From: Limnomonas spitsbergensis
Taxonomy: Eukaryota > Chlorophyta > Chlorophyceae > Chlamydomonadales
Direction: 5' to 3'
Assembly (NCBI GenBank): GCA_037349105.1
Contig: JAYJMM010000120.1
Coordinates: forward strand, 4,778,001-4,842,000
Length of the DNA stretch: 64,000 nucleotides
Shown here: positions 1-10,600 of the stretch, piece after piece
Position numbering within the stretch: the stretch's first letter is position 1
Layout: every line of letters starts with the position of its first letter
Notes under the pieces: generated by a model
What the model saw: the letters and a program-made list of their open reading frames with translations, nothing else
What the model was told of the DNA's origin: nothing
Databases searched by the model: none
Made by a program: the position numbers and the translations under genes

Positions 1-205
1 TAAAAAGCCAAAGACCAGCACTATCGGACACCTGGCCTGACACTCGGCACTGGCACCTGACCAGTGCTGTCCGACACGTGGCCTGACACCTGACCTAGCC
101 TTGCACCTGGCCAGACACTTGACCAGCGCTGTCCAACACGTGGCCTGGCACCTGACCAGTGCTGTCCGACACGTGGCCTGACACTGACCTGGCCGGGCAC
201 TCCGC
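1..205. repeat. Degenerate tandem repeat based on CTGTCCGACACGTGGCCTG
   Basis: The phrase tgtccgacacgtggcctgacac and close variants recur near 18, 67, 129 and 163, linked by cacctgaccag(t/c)gc. Spacing varies between about 34 and 62 bp, so it is a decayed or compound minisatellite. It contains several CACGTG and CACCTG hexamers. It lies in intron 7 of the GH32 gene and has no coding potential that I can support. Confidence 0.6.
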
Positions 206-424
206 ACTGTAATCTTCAGCATGCACTAGACCACATTAGGGGACCTGCCAACCACCACCACAGAGGTGAAGCCGACAAAACATGGCAAGCAGTCCGGCAC
301 CCGGCACTGACGGGTCCTCCTACATGTCCCGCATACGGCACTGCGCTGGTCGGGTCGGGCGGCCCATGCACCGGCCCATGCACCAGGACCCCTTGGCGAC
401 GGGTCAAGAGCCACATTGTGGTTG

Positions 425-930
425 GAAATCACTAAACCCTAAGAGCCACATTGTGGCAAGAAGACACTAAACCCTAAACCCTAAGAGCCACATCATGGCA
501 GGAAGAAACTAAACCCTATACCCTAAGAGCAACATTGTGGCAAGAAAACACTTAACCCTCAACCCTCAACCCTGAGAGCCACATCGTGGAAGGAAGAAAC
601 TAAACCTTAGAGCAACATTGTGGCAGAAAAACACTAAACCCTAAACCCTAAGAGCCACATCGTGGCAGGTAGAAACTAAACCCTAAACCCTAAGAGCAAC
701 ATTGTGGCAGGAAACACTAAACCCGAAAGCCTAAGAGCCACATCGTGACAGGAAGAAAGTAAACCCTAAACCCTAAGAGCCACATCGTGGCAGGAAGAAA
801 CTAAACCCTAAACCCGAAGAGCCACATCGTGGCAGGAAGAAACTAAACCCTGAACCCTAAGAGCAGCATTGTGACAGGAAGACACTAAACCCTAAACCCT
901 AAGAGCAACATTGTGGTAGGAAGACACTAA
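425..930. repeat. 42-bp minisatellite with telomere-like CCCTAAACCCTAA cores
   Basis: About twelve units with a period of 41-42 bp: gag(c/a)(c/a)acat(c/t)gtgg-caggaagaaact followed by aaaccctaaaccctaa. 'gag' anchors fall near 610, 651, 693, 734, 776, 818, 861 and 903; the left end is less regular. The CCCTAAA heptamer is the complement of the plant/green algal telomere repeat TTTAGGG, but it comes only one or two at a time, separated by non-telomeric sequence, so this is an interstitial minisatellite and not a chromosome end. Each unit also has a small inverted repeat, CCAC-ATC-GTGG. Confidence 0.85.
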
Positions 931-1114
931 AAGACAGGGCTCACCGCAACTCAGCCGTCTGGACACAGTCTGTAGTGGCAGTGCAGGCTTCTGGATCTAG
1001 GGTTCAGGGTTGTTTTTTCCATGACTCACAAGGACAGTCGCAAGTGTGCAGTCTCAGTGCCCATTGGGACAGAGGACCATGAGGCTGCGGCTTGATTGCA
1101 TTCGGCTGGCTTAC

Positions 1115-1265
1115 CATGTTGCACTTGGCTCCAAACTGGTCGCACTCGCCTCCAAAACCCTTGGTCCCTGCAGGCACCTCGCCCGCCATGTCGTTCTCGC
1201 AGACCTTGAACTCCGAGTAGTTCTCCCCCAGCTGGCTGAACAAGGCGCCGGCGTTCTGCCACTGC
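1115..1265 (-). CDS. GH32 exon 7: segment before the expected acid/base Glu
   Basis: The acceptor is GTTGCAG and the donor ATG|GTAAGC; 151 nt, phase 2 in and phase 0 out. The codon shared with exon 6 gives VDLR-QWQNAGALF, matching the GH32 motif S-DF-x-x-W. It continues SQLGENYSEFKVCENDMAGE, then VPAGTKGFGGECDQFGAKCN and M. In plant invertases the catalytic W-E-C-P-D block follows within about 20-25 residues. Here the exon ends on CNM, so that block should begin the next exon, to the left of the window. The stretch with three Cys (CEND, GGEC, AKC) is an insertion relative to plant enzymes. No stop codon or frameshift is seen. Confidence 0.82.
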
Positions 1266-1784
1266 CTGCAACGGGTTTAGGGTCAAGGGTGGTTAAGCTA
1301 AACTTGGGCTGAACCCCGGCCTACGGCTGAGGCGCAACGGTATGGCAAGGGCTTGTTACTTGGGCGGTCAGCGGTAGGCCAGTGAAAGTTTAAATCTTAC
1401 CTCGCAGCTCTACGTGTTCTGTACTGATTCATTTACTCGTCCTCCCGGCTTCCAGCATCATTCCTTTTTCACCGGTTTTATTTTATTCACTCATCCTTGC
1501 ATATCTATGGAGTCTGTATTTTGTTCATCACTCATCATCCCTGAATTTTTACTATTCTGAGCTGTCGTTTCCTACTCATCCAACCGGTTCATCGTATGGA
1601 GTGCAATTTCCTTTCTTTACCAGCATTCATTTATTTCTCGAGGCTGCCTGCTTATTCACTAATTCTCGCCACTTCCCCGCAGCGCCCACCTCAGGACCAC
1701 AGACCACCTCAGGCCCACCTCAGGACCACCACAGGCCCGCCTCAGGACCACCACAGGCCCACCTCAGGTCCACCTCAGGCCCAC
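1266..1784 (-). other. GH32 intron 6
   Basis: The 519-nt intron between exons 6 and 7 has donor GTGGGC and acceptor GTTGCAG. Its first roughly 100 nt (1683-1784) are a 12-bp minisatellite. The rest (1266-1680) is AT-richer unique sequence in which I see nothing else. Confidence 0.8.
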
Positions 1785-1797
1785 CTCAGGTCCACAG
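1683..1797. repeat. 12-bp CCTGAGGTGG minisatellite spanning the exon 6 donor
   Basis: On the sense (minus) strand the unit is about CTGAGGTGG(G/A/T)CC, with ten or so degenerate copies including GTGGTCCTGAGG variants. The first copy overlaps the end of exon 6: exon bases ...GGACCTGAG and intron bases GTGGGCC together make one unit, so each copy carries an AG|GTGG donor-like core. Confidence 0.85.
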
Positions 1798-1998
1798 AGG
1801 CGTAAAGCACCGCCGTACCGATGCAGTCCTGCAGGGCGCCCACCGTGGTCATCCAGACGGGCGAGCCATCATCGCCGCGGGAGCCGCCGCCAAGAGTAGG
1901 GCCCTCCAGAGCAGCCATAACCTCCGGCAGGTGCTTCCGCAGCACGGCACGCTCAACAGGCCAGGGCGTAATGGGGTCCCGGAACTGCGCATGTGTAC
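1785..1998 (-). CDS. GH32 exon 6: RDP catalytic exon with enlarged loop
   Basis: The acceptor is CCTGCAG and the donor CTGAG|GTGGGC; 214 nt, phase 1 in and phase 2 out. It begins THAQFRDPITPW. The R-D-P Asp is the GH32 transition-state stabiliser, and plant enzymes read TQFRDPTTAW. It ends with SPVWMTTVGALQDCIGTAVL then YASVDL, matching the family's DG.W...VGS....G.A..Y.S.DF..W. Between the two lies an insertion of roughly 27 residues relative to plant invertases, containing the Gly/Asp-rich piece TLGGGSRGDDG, probably a surface loop. The last codons before the donor (GTG GAC CTG AG) are part of the 12-bp repeat that fills the beginning of the next intron. Confidence 0.86.
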
Positions 1999-2149
1999 CT
2001 GCAGGAGGCAGTACAGCAGTGTAGTGCCGGCAGAATTTAACCTCGAGGGCAGGTATTTGACCTTTCTAATCGGACCCCGAACCGTTAACCCAAACCCAGT
2101 GGTGGGGTGCCAGCAGGCCGGACCCTGGATTCACGCGTTGATCCTGTCC

Positions 2150-2265
2150 CGCAGCCGGATGCATGCTGCGTCAGAGAGAAACGGGTTGAAGGTGCGGAGG
2201 CGGTCCTCATAGTACATGGCACAGCAGGCAGCCAGGTCCAGCTGGCTGGGCCAGGGGGGGGCCCT
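2150..2265 (-). other. Coding-like stretch of unknown origin in intron 5
   Basis: On the minus strand one frame reads PWPSQLDLAACCAMYYEDRL and continues RTFNPFLSDAACIRLRDRIN before TGA, with G/C-rich third positions and a good GTGAAT donor-like site near 2157. Entry at the available AG sites is phase 0 or 2 and exit is phase 2. The flanking exons require phase 1 on both sides, so it cannot be a simple cassette exon. I do not recognise the sequence. It may be a fossil exon or chance. Confidence 0.25.
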
Positions 2266-2509
2266 GACAGCCAGAGGAGCCGGTGGGCATGCGCACACAA
2301 CCCCCGGCTCTCCCCCCCGCTAAGCGAATTACGGTTACTGCGATACTCGTGAAGGGAGGCAAAGCATGGTTGAGCCTTTTTTTCTCCATAGCCAAGCTGT
2401 GACAAGCAGAGGCCTTCAGCCTCACCAGCCGATGGAACCCTACAACATGTAAAACAAAAGTACACCATAATGCTTAAGGATCAAGGGGAAATTGGATCCA
2501 CACTTGGCT

Positions 2510-2546
2510 GAAGACCGATCATTCGCACGAAGACCGATCATTCGCA
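2510..2546. repeat. Direct duplication of gaagaccgatcattcgca
   Basis: Two perfect 18-bp copies (2510-2527 and 2529-2546) are separated by one base. They lie in intron 5 with no visible function. Confidence 0.85.
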
Positions 2547-2828
2547 AGGAGGATCACACGTGGCTGAGTGATGAGGCACCAGCAAGTGGCTAAGCGGTGA
2601 TACGCGTGCGGTAGATGTGCCATGCCTTCCCTGACAATTAACGCTGGTCGGGTGTCAAGGGTCAGGCGAGGGATACATTAAAAAACGTGTGATCGGGTGT
2701 GAACGCCAATTGAGCCACCTCGATGTTTTCCCCGGAATGCAGCACACCGGTACCCACAAAAATACAAAATACAAATGAGAAAAACACAAGTATAACACCC
2801 CGGATTCAAGGCAATTCAAATCTACAAC

Positions 2829-3477
2829 ACGTCCCCCCTCCCCCCTCCCCCCTCTCCCCTCTCCCCTCTCTCCTTCCCTCCTCCCTCCTTCCCTCCTCCC
2901 TCCTTCCCTCCTCCCTCCTTCCCTCCTCCCTCCTTCCCTCCTCCCTCCTTCCCTCCTCCCTCCTTCCCTCCCCCCTCCTTCCCTCCCCCCTCCTTCCCTC
3001 CCCCCTCCTTCCCTCCCCCCTCCTTCCCTCCCCCCTCCTTCCCTCCCCCCTCCTTCCCTCCCCCCTCCTTCCCTCCCCCCTCCTTCCCTCCCCCCTCCTT
3101 CCCTCCCCCCTCCTTCCCTCCCCCCTCCTTCCCTCCCCCCTCCTTCCCTCCCCCCTCCTTCCCTCCCCCCTCCTTCCCTCCCCCCTCCTTCCCTCCCCCC
3201 TCCTTCCCTCCCCCCTCCTTCCCTCCCCCCTCCTTCCCTCCCCCCTCCTTCCCTCCCCCCTCCTTCCCTCCCCCCTCCTTCCCTCCCCCCTCCTTCCCTC
3301 CCCCCTCCTTCCCTCCCCCCTCCTTCCCTCCCCCCTCCTTCCCTCCCCCCTCCTTCCCTCCCCCCTCCTTCCCTCCCCCCTCCTTCCCTCCCCCCTCCGC
3401 TCCCCCCTCCCCCCTCCCCTTCCCCCTCCCCCCTCCCTCCCTCCCTCCCTCCCTCCCCTCCCCTCCCCTCCCCTCAC
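2829..3477. repeat. 15-bp polypyrimidine/polypurine array (ccccctccttccctc)
   Basis: The + strand is almost wholly C and T from 2829 to 3480. The core is a 15-bp unit: ctccctccttccctc at the left (about 2868-2970), then about 28 near-perfect copies of ccccctccttccctc to about 3395, then cruder CCCTCC and CCCCT runs up to the donor of exon 5. Sense-strand copies begin GTGAGGGGAGGGG at the donor. The 15-bp period is a multiple of 3 and explains open frames reading GGGKE or LLPSP. These are not genes. Confidence 0.93.
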
Positions 3478-3618
3478 CCCCCATCGGAATGCTCATGTTG
3501 AGCGGATTGATGTCATCCGGCTTGGTCCATCTCTGCAGCAGGGGGTCGCTCGGGTCTTCCGGCACCGCCAGGGCTTGGAGCTGGTAGTAGAAGCCCCAGT
3601 GGGAGAAATTCATGACAC
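3478..3618 (-). CDS. GH32 exon 5: SDPLL-RW-KPD block
   Basis: The acceptor CTGCCTTCACAG lies at 3619 and the donor is GGGGG|GTGAGG; 141 nt, phase 1 in and out. The exon encodes [20 protein letters not shown], then [20 protein letters not shown] and MSIPMG. It matches the plant invertase segment that follows YTG: [24 protein letters not shown]. Joined to exon 4 it reads LLYTG-VMNF, and joined to exon 6 it reads IPMG-GTHAQFRDP. Both fit the family, so the 44.6-kb gap to exon 4 is a real intron rather than two unrelated genes. Four degenerate copies of the start of this exon lie upstream in the intron, at about 3785-4335. Confidence 0.87.
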
Positions 3619-3784
3619 CTGTGAAGGCAGGGAGCCGTTGTAAAGGGGGGGGGGATAAGCAAATGATTCGGCAACACTTCAGCTACGATCCAGCCCAATG
3701 ATTCAGCTACACTCCTGCTACAATCCGGCCCAAGGTTGGGGGGGGGAGGGAAGGGGGCTGGCACAGCAAGCCCTACTCTGCGGG

Positions 3785-4340
3785 TATGCGAGTTCCCACA
3801 TGAAAATCATAAGGTTTGTGAAGACAGCCAGCGAGTTTACGTAGGTAATGATGATTGATTGAGCGCGCTTCAGCTACACTTCAGCTACAACCTGGGGGGG
3901 GAGGGGGCCTGATGCAGCACGCCCTGCTTCGTGAGTATGAGAAGCCCCACATGGTAAAATTCATGACGCCTTACGAGACGGCGAGATTACAGGGTGGAAG
4001 GGACAAGACTTTATTTAGCGTGCCTCAGCTGCACCTCGGCTATGACCCGTCAGCCCTAAGCCGAGGGAAGGTTTCTTTAGTGTAGCAAGCCCTGCTGTCC
4101 ATGGTCGGGAAACATTGAATGGGACAAGTTCGTGAGGCCTGCCAAGACAGCAAGGCGTTCCATGCTAGTTTAATCTAAGGGTTTATCAGCGCGCTTCAGC
4201 TACATGCCTCCCTACAGCTATACTTCAGCTACAAGCCAGCCCACCGCCCTGGGAAGGAACCTAGTTAATCCAGCCCTACTGCTCCGCAGTGGCAGCCCCA
4301 GTGGGAGAAGCTCATGATGCCAGCCAGGGCATCCGTGGGT
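3785..4340. repeat. Four degenerate tandem copies of the exon 5 acceptor region
   Basis: Compared with the exon 5 start (agccccagtgggagaaattc, then atgacacc, + strand), related blocks occur around 3785-3830, 3945-3990, 4098-4155 and 4285-4335. The corresponding points (3611 in the real exon) lie at about 3808, 3962, 4130 and 4313, a spacing of 154-197 bp. On the minus strand two copies still read VMNFTMWGFSY (near 3962) and IMSFSHWGCHC (near 4313), against [11 protein letters not shown] in the exon. Between copies recur cttcagctacacttcagc and gcaagccctgct. These are decayed duplicates and I do not see intact acceptors in them. Confidence 0.7.
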
Positions 4341-6244
4341 ACTCATCAGGGCCTAAACCCTAAAGCCTAATCCCTTAACCCTTACAGGCACTAGACTTGG
4401 TCAGGCAAAGAGCGGGACTGAGGTCATGCTTGGGGAGGACATGCGGTGTCAGGCATGGGGAGTAGATCAAGGGGCCAAGCAACGCGGATCTCACTGCTTC
4501 ATGAACCTGGCCCTGCCTTTGTGTGCTGGATCTCACTGCTTTATGACCCTGGCCCCGCCTTTGTGTGCTGGATCTCACTGCTTCATGACCATGGCCCTGC
4601 CTTTGTGTGCTGGATCTCACTGCTTCATGACCCTGGCCCCGCCTTTGTGTGCTGGATCTCACTGCTTTATGACCCTGGCCCTGCCTTTGTGTGCTGGATC
4701 TCACTGCTTCATGACCCTGGCCCTGCCTTTGTGTGCTGGATCTCACTGCTTCATGACCCTGGCCCCGCCTTTGTGTGCTGGATCTCACTGCTTCATGACC
4801 CTGGCCCCACCCTTGTGTGCTGGATCACACTGATTCATGACCCTGGCCCCGCCTTTGTGTGCCGAATCTCACTGCCTCATGACCCTGACCCCGCCTTTGT
4901 GTGCTGGATCTCACTGCTTCATGACCCTGGCCCCGCCTTTGTGTGCTGGATCACACTGCTTCATGACCCTGGCCCCACCCTTGTGTGCTGGATCACACTG
5001 CTTCATGACCCTGGCCCCGCCCTTGTGTGCTGAATCTCACTGCCTCATGACCCTGACCCCGCCTTTGTGTGCTGGATCTCACTGCTTCATGACCCTGGCC
5101 CCGCCTTTGTGTGCTGGATCTCACTGCTTCATGACCCTGGCCCCGCCCTTGTGTGCTGGATCTCACTGCTTCATGACCCTGGCCCCGCCTTTGTGTGCTG
5201 GATCTCACTACTTCATGACCCTGACCTTGCCTTTGTGCGCTGGATCTCACTGCTTCATGACCCTGGCCCCGCCTTTGTGTGCTGGATCTCACTGCTTCAT
5301 GACCCTGGCCCCACCCTTGTGTGCTGGATCACACTGATTCATGACCCTGGCCCCGCCTTTGTGTGCCGAATGTCACTGCCTCATGACCCTGACCCCGCCT
5401 TTGTGTGCTGGATCTCACTGCTTCATGACCCTGGCCCCGCCTTTGTGTGCTGGATCTCACTGCTTCATGACCCTGGCCCCGCCTTTGTATGCTGGATCAC
5501 ACTCCTTCATGACCCTGGCCCCGCCTTTGTGTGCTGGATCTCACTGCTTCATGACCATGGCCCCGCCTTTGTGTGCTGGATCTCACTGCTTCATGACCCT
5601 GGCCCCGCCTTTGTGTGCTGGATCTCACTGCTTCATGACCCTGGCCCCGCCTTTGTGTGCTGGATCTCACTGCTTCATGACCCTGGCCCCGCCTTTGTGT
5701 GCTGGATCTCACTGCTTCATGACCCTGGCCCCGCCTTTGTGTGCTGAATCTCACTGCCTCATGACCCTGACCCCGCCCTTGTGTGCTGGATCTCACTGCT
5801 TCATGACCCTGGCCCCGCCTTTGTGTGCTGGATCACACTGCTTCATGACCCTGGCCCCACCCTTGTGTGCTGAATCTCACTGCCTCATGACCCTGACCCC
5901 GCCTTTGTGTGCTGGATCTCACTGCTTCATGACCCTGGCCCCGCCTTTGTGTGCCGAATCTCACTGCCTCATGACCCTGACCCCGCCCTTGTGTGCTGGA
6001 TCTCACTGCTTCATGACCCTGGCCCCGCCTTTGTGTGCTGGATCACACTGCTTCATGACCCTGGCCCCACCCTTGTGTGCTGAATCTCACTGCCTCATGA
6101 CCCTGACCCCGCCTTTGTGTGCTGGATCTCACTGCTTCATGACCCTGGCCCCGCCTTTGTGTGCCGAATCTCACTGCCTCATGACCCTGACCCCGCCCTT
6201 GTGTGCTGGATCTCACTGCTTCATGACCCTGACCCCGCCTTTGT

Positions 6245-7690
6245 GTGCTGGATCTCACTGCTTCCTTTGTGTGCTGGATCTCACTGCTTCATGACCCTGA
6301 CCCCGCCTTTGTGTGCTGGATCTCACTGCTTCATGACCCTGGCCCCGCCTTTGTGTGCTGGATCTCACTGCTTCATGACCCTGGCCCCGCCTTTGTGTGC
6401 TGGATCTCACTGCTTCATGAACCTGGCCCCACCTTTGCGTGCTGGATCTCACTGCTTCATGACCCTGGCCCCGCCTTTGTGTGCTGGATCTCACTGCATC
6501 ATGACCCTGACCCCGCCTTTGTGTGCTGGATCTCACTGCTTCATGACCCTGGCCCCGCCTTTGTGTGCTGGATCTCACTGCTTCATGATCCTGGCCCCGC
6601 CTTTGTGTGCTGGATCTCACTGCTTCATGACCCTGGCCCCGCCTTTGTGTGCCGAATCTCACTGCCTCATGACCCTGACCCCGCCCTTGTGTGCTGGATC
6701 TCACTGCTTCATGACCCTGGCCCCGCCTTTGTGTGCTGGATCACACTGCTTCATGACCCTGGCCCCACCCTTGTGTGCTGGATCACACTGCTTCATGACC
6801 CTGGCCCCGCCTTTGTGTGCTGAATCTCACTGCCTCATGACCCTGACCCCGCCTTTGTGTGCTGGATCTCACTGCTTCATGACCCTGGCCCCGCCTTTGT
6901 GTGCTGGATCTCACTGCTTCATGACCCTGGCCCCGCCTTTGTATGCTGGATCACACTCCTTCATGACCCTGGCCCCGCCTTTGTGTGCTGGATCTCACTG
7001 CTTCATGACCATGGCCCCGCCTTTGTGTCCTGGATCTCACTGCTTCATGACCCTGGCCCCGCCTTTGTGTGCTGGATCTCACTGCTTCATGACCCTGACC
7101 CCGCCTTTGTGTGCTGGATCTCACTGCTTCCTTTGTGTGCTGGATCTCACTGCTTTATGACCCTGACCCCGCCTTTGTGTGCTGGATCTCACTGCTTCAT
7201 GACCCTGGCCCCACCTTTGTGTGCTGGATCTCACTGCTTCATGACCCTGGCCCCGCCTTTGTGTGCTGGATCTCACTGCTTCATGAACCTGGCCCCACCT
7301 TTGCGTGCTGGATCTCACTGCTTCATGACCCTGGCCCCGCCTTTGTGTGCTGGATCTCACTGCATCATGACCCTGACCCCGCCTTTGTGTGCTGGATCTC
7401 ACTGCTTCATGACCCTGGCCCCGCCTTTGTGTGCTGGATCTCACTGCTTCATGACCCTGGCCCCGCCTTTGTGTGCTGGATCTCACTGCTTCATGACCCT
7501 GGCCCCGCCTTTGTGTGCCGAATCTCACTGCCTCATGACCCTGACCCCGCCCTTGTGTGCTGGATCTCACTGCTTCATGACCCTGGCCCCGCCTTTGTGT
7601 GCTGGATCACACTGCTTCATGACCCTGGCCCCACCCTTGTGTGCTGGATCACACTGCTTCATGACCCTGGCCCCGCCTTTGTGTGCTGAA
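6245..7690. repeat. Higher-order repeat, 866-bp period, in the 42-bp array
   Basis: The block starting near 6245 recurs nearly unchanged at 7111. 866 bp equals 20 full units plus one 26-bp short unit, and both copies contain the same rare variants (gaacctggccccacctttgcgtg, ctgcatcatg). Confidence 0.75.
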
Positions 7691-10600
7691 TCTCACTGCC
7701 TCATGACCCTGACCCCTCCTTTGTGTGCTGGATCTCACTGCTTCATGACCCTGGCCCCGCCTTTGTGTGCTGGATCTCACTGCTTCATGACCCTGGCCCC
7801 GCCCTTGTGTGCTGGATCTCACTGCTTCATGACCCTAGCCCTGCCTTTGTGTGCTGGATCTCACTACTTCATGACCCTGACCTTGCCTTTGTGTGCTGGA
7901 TCTCACTGCTTCATGACCCTGGCCCCGCCTTTGTGTGCTGGATCTCACTGCTTCATGACCCTGGCCCCACCCTTGTGTGCTGGATCACACTGATTCATGA
8001 CCCTGGCCCCGCCTTTGTGTGCCGAATGTCACTGCCTCATGACCCTGACCCCGCCTTTGTGTGCTGGATCTCACTGCTTCATGACCCTGGCCCCGCCTTT
8101 GTGTGCTGGATCTCACTGCTTCATGACCCTGGCCCCGCCTTTGTATGCTGGATCACACTCCTTCATGACCCTGGCCCCGCCTTTGTGTGCTGGATCTCAC
8201 TGCTTCATGACCATGGCCCCGCCTTTGTGTGCTGGATCTCACTGCTTCATGACCCTGGCCCCGCCTTTGTGTGCTGGATCTCACTGCTTCATGACCCTGA
8301 CCCCGCCTTTGTGTACTGGATCTCACTGCTTCCTTTGTGTGCTGGATCTCACTGCTTCATGACCCTGACCCCGCCTTTGTGTGCTGGATCTCACTGCTTC
8401 ATGACCCTGGCCCCGCCTTTGTGTGCTGGATCTCACTGCATCATGACCCTGACCCCGCCTTTGTGTGCTGGATCTCACTGCTTCATGACCCTGGCTCCGC
8501 CTTTGTGTGCTGGATCTCACTGCTTCATGACCCTGGCCCCGCCTTTGTGTGCTGGATCACACTGCTTCATGACCTTGGCCCCACCTTTGTGTGCTGGATC
8601 TCACTACTTCATGACCCTGACCTTGCCTTTGTGTGCTGGATCTCACTGCTTCATGACCCTGGCCCCGCCTTTGTGTGCTGGATCTCACTGCTTCATGACC
8701 CTGGCCCCGCCTTTGTGTGCTGGATCTCACTGCTTCATGACCCTGGCCCCGCCTTTGTGTGCTGGATCATACTGCTTCATGACCACGGCCCCGCCTTTGT
8801 GTGCTGGATCTCACTGCTTCATGACCCTGGCCCCGCCTTTGTGTGCTGGATCTCACTGCTTCATGACCCTGACCCCGCCTTTGTGTACTGGATCTCACTG
8901 CTTCCTTTGTGTGCTGAATCTCACTGCTTCATGACCTTGACCCCGCCTTTGTGTGCTGGATCTCACTGCTTCATGACCCTGGCCCCGCCTTTGTGTGCTG
9001 AATCTCACTGCCTCATGACCCTGGCCCCGCCTTTGTGTGCTGAATCTCACTACCTCATGACCCTGACCCCGCCTTTGTGTGCTGGATCTCACTGCTTCAT
9101 GACCCTGGCCCCGCCTCGGTGTGCTGGATCTCACTGCTTCATGACCCTGGCCCCGCCTTTGTGTGCTGGATCACACTGCTTCATGACCCTCGCCCCGCCT
9201 TTGTGTGCTGGATCTCACTGCTTCATGACCCTGGCCCCGCCTTTGTGTGCTGGATCTCACTGCTTCATGACCCTGGCCCCGCCTTTGTGTGCTGGATCAC
9301 ACTGCTTCATGACCCTGGCCCCGCCTTTGTGTGCTGGATCTCACTGCTTCATGACCCTGGCCCCGCCTTTGTGTGCTGGATCTCACTGCTTCATGACCCT
9401 GGCCCCGCCTTTGTGTGCTAGATCTCACTGCTTCATGACCCTGGCCCCGCCCTTGTGTGCTGGATCACACTGCTTCATGACCCTGGCCCTGCCTTTGTGT
9501 GCTGGATCTCACTACTTCATGACCCTGACCTTGCCTTTGTGTGCTGGATCTCACTGCTTCATGACCCTGGCCCCGCCTTTGTATGCTGGATCACACTCCT
9601 TCACGACCCTGGCCCCGCCTTTGTGTGCTGGATCACACTGCTTCATGACCATGGCCCTGCCTTTGTGTGCTGGATCTCACTGCTTCATGACCCTGGCCCC
9701 GCCTTTGTGTGCTGGATCTCACTGCTTCATGACCCTGACCCCGCCTTTGTGTACTGGATCTCACTGCTTCCTTTGTGTGCTGAATCTCACTGCTTCATGA
9801 CCCTGACCCCGCCTTTGTGTGCTGGATCTCACTGCTTCATGACCCTGGCCCCGCCTTTGTGTGCTGGATCTCACTGCTTCATGACCCTGGCCCCGCCTTT
9901 GTGTGCTGGATCTCACTGCTTCATGACCCTGGCCCCGCCTTTGTGTGCTGGATCTCACTGCTTCATGACCATGGCCCTGCCTTTGTGTGCTGGATCTCAC
10001 TGCTTCATGACCCTGGCCCTGCCTTTGTGTGCTGGATCTCACTACTTCATGACCCTGACCTTGCCTTTGTGTGCTGGATCTCACTGCTTCATGACCCTGG
10101 CCCCGCCTTTGTGTGCTGGATCTCACTGCTTCATGACCCTGGCCCCGCCTTTGTGTGCTGGATCACACTGCTTCATGACCCTGGCCCCGCCTTTGTGTGC
10201 CGAATGTCACTGCCTCTTGACCCTGACCCCGCCTTTGTGTGCTGGATCTCACTGCTTCATGACCCTGGCCCCGCCTTTGTGTGCTGGATCTCACTGCTTC
10301 ATGACCCTAGCCCCGCCTTGGTGTGCTGGATCTCACTGCTTCATGACCCTGGCCCCGCCTTTGTGTGCTAGATCTCACTGCTTCATGACCCTGGCCCCGC
10401 CCTTGTGTGCTGGATCACACTGCTTCATGACCCTGGCCCTGCCTTTGTGTGCTGGATCTCACTACTTCATGACCCTGACCTTGCCTTTGTGTGCTGGATC
10501 TCACTGCTTCATGACCCTGGCCCCGCCTTTGTATGCTGGATCACACTCCTTCACGACCCTGGCCCCGCCTTTGTGTGCTGGATCACACTGCTTCATGACC

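Larger units (their letters stand above)
1..1114 (-). other. Part of GH32 intron 7
   Basis: This stretch follows the GTAAGC donor of exon 7 and runs out of the window. It holds about 180 bp of unique sequence (930-1114), a telomere-like 42-bp array (about 425-930), about 200 bp without recognisable content, and a degenerate repeat block at 1-205. I found no WECPD-like exon here on the minus strand. A cross-check is that no other coding-like frame has both a family match and usable splice sites. Confidence 0.6.
1999..3477 (-). other. GH32 intron 5
   Basis: The 1,479-nt intron has donor GTGAGG (3477) and acceptor CCTGCAG (1999). The first 650 nt or so are polypurine on the sense strand (15-bp array). 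The remainder includes a direct duplication at 2510-2546 and a coding-like stretch at 2150-2265 whose phase does not fit the neighbouring exons. Exon 5 and exon 6 join perfectly without it. Confidence 0.75.

Noticed and set aside
190..215. The missing WECPD exon (minus strand reads AECPARS)
   Set aside because: There is no Trp or following Asp-Phe-Phe, and the sequence belongs to a degenerate repeat.
425..930. A chromosome end (telomere)
   Set aside because: CCCTAAA heptamers are interrupted in every unit by non-telomeric sequence, and coding exons continue on one side with more sequence on the other.
2723..3643. Frames reading [10 protein letters not shown] or [10 protein letters not shown]
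   Set aside because: A by-product of the 15-bp polypyrimidine array in intron 5; only the piece at 3478-3618 on the minus strand is coding.
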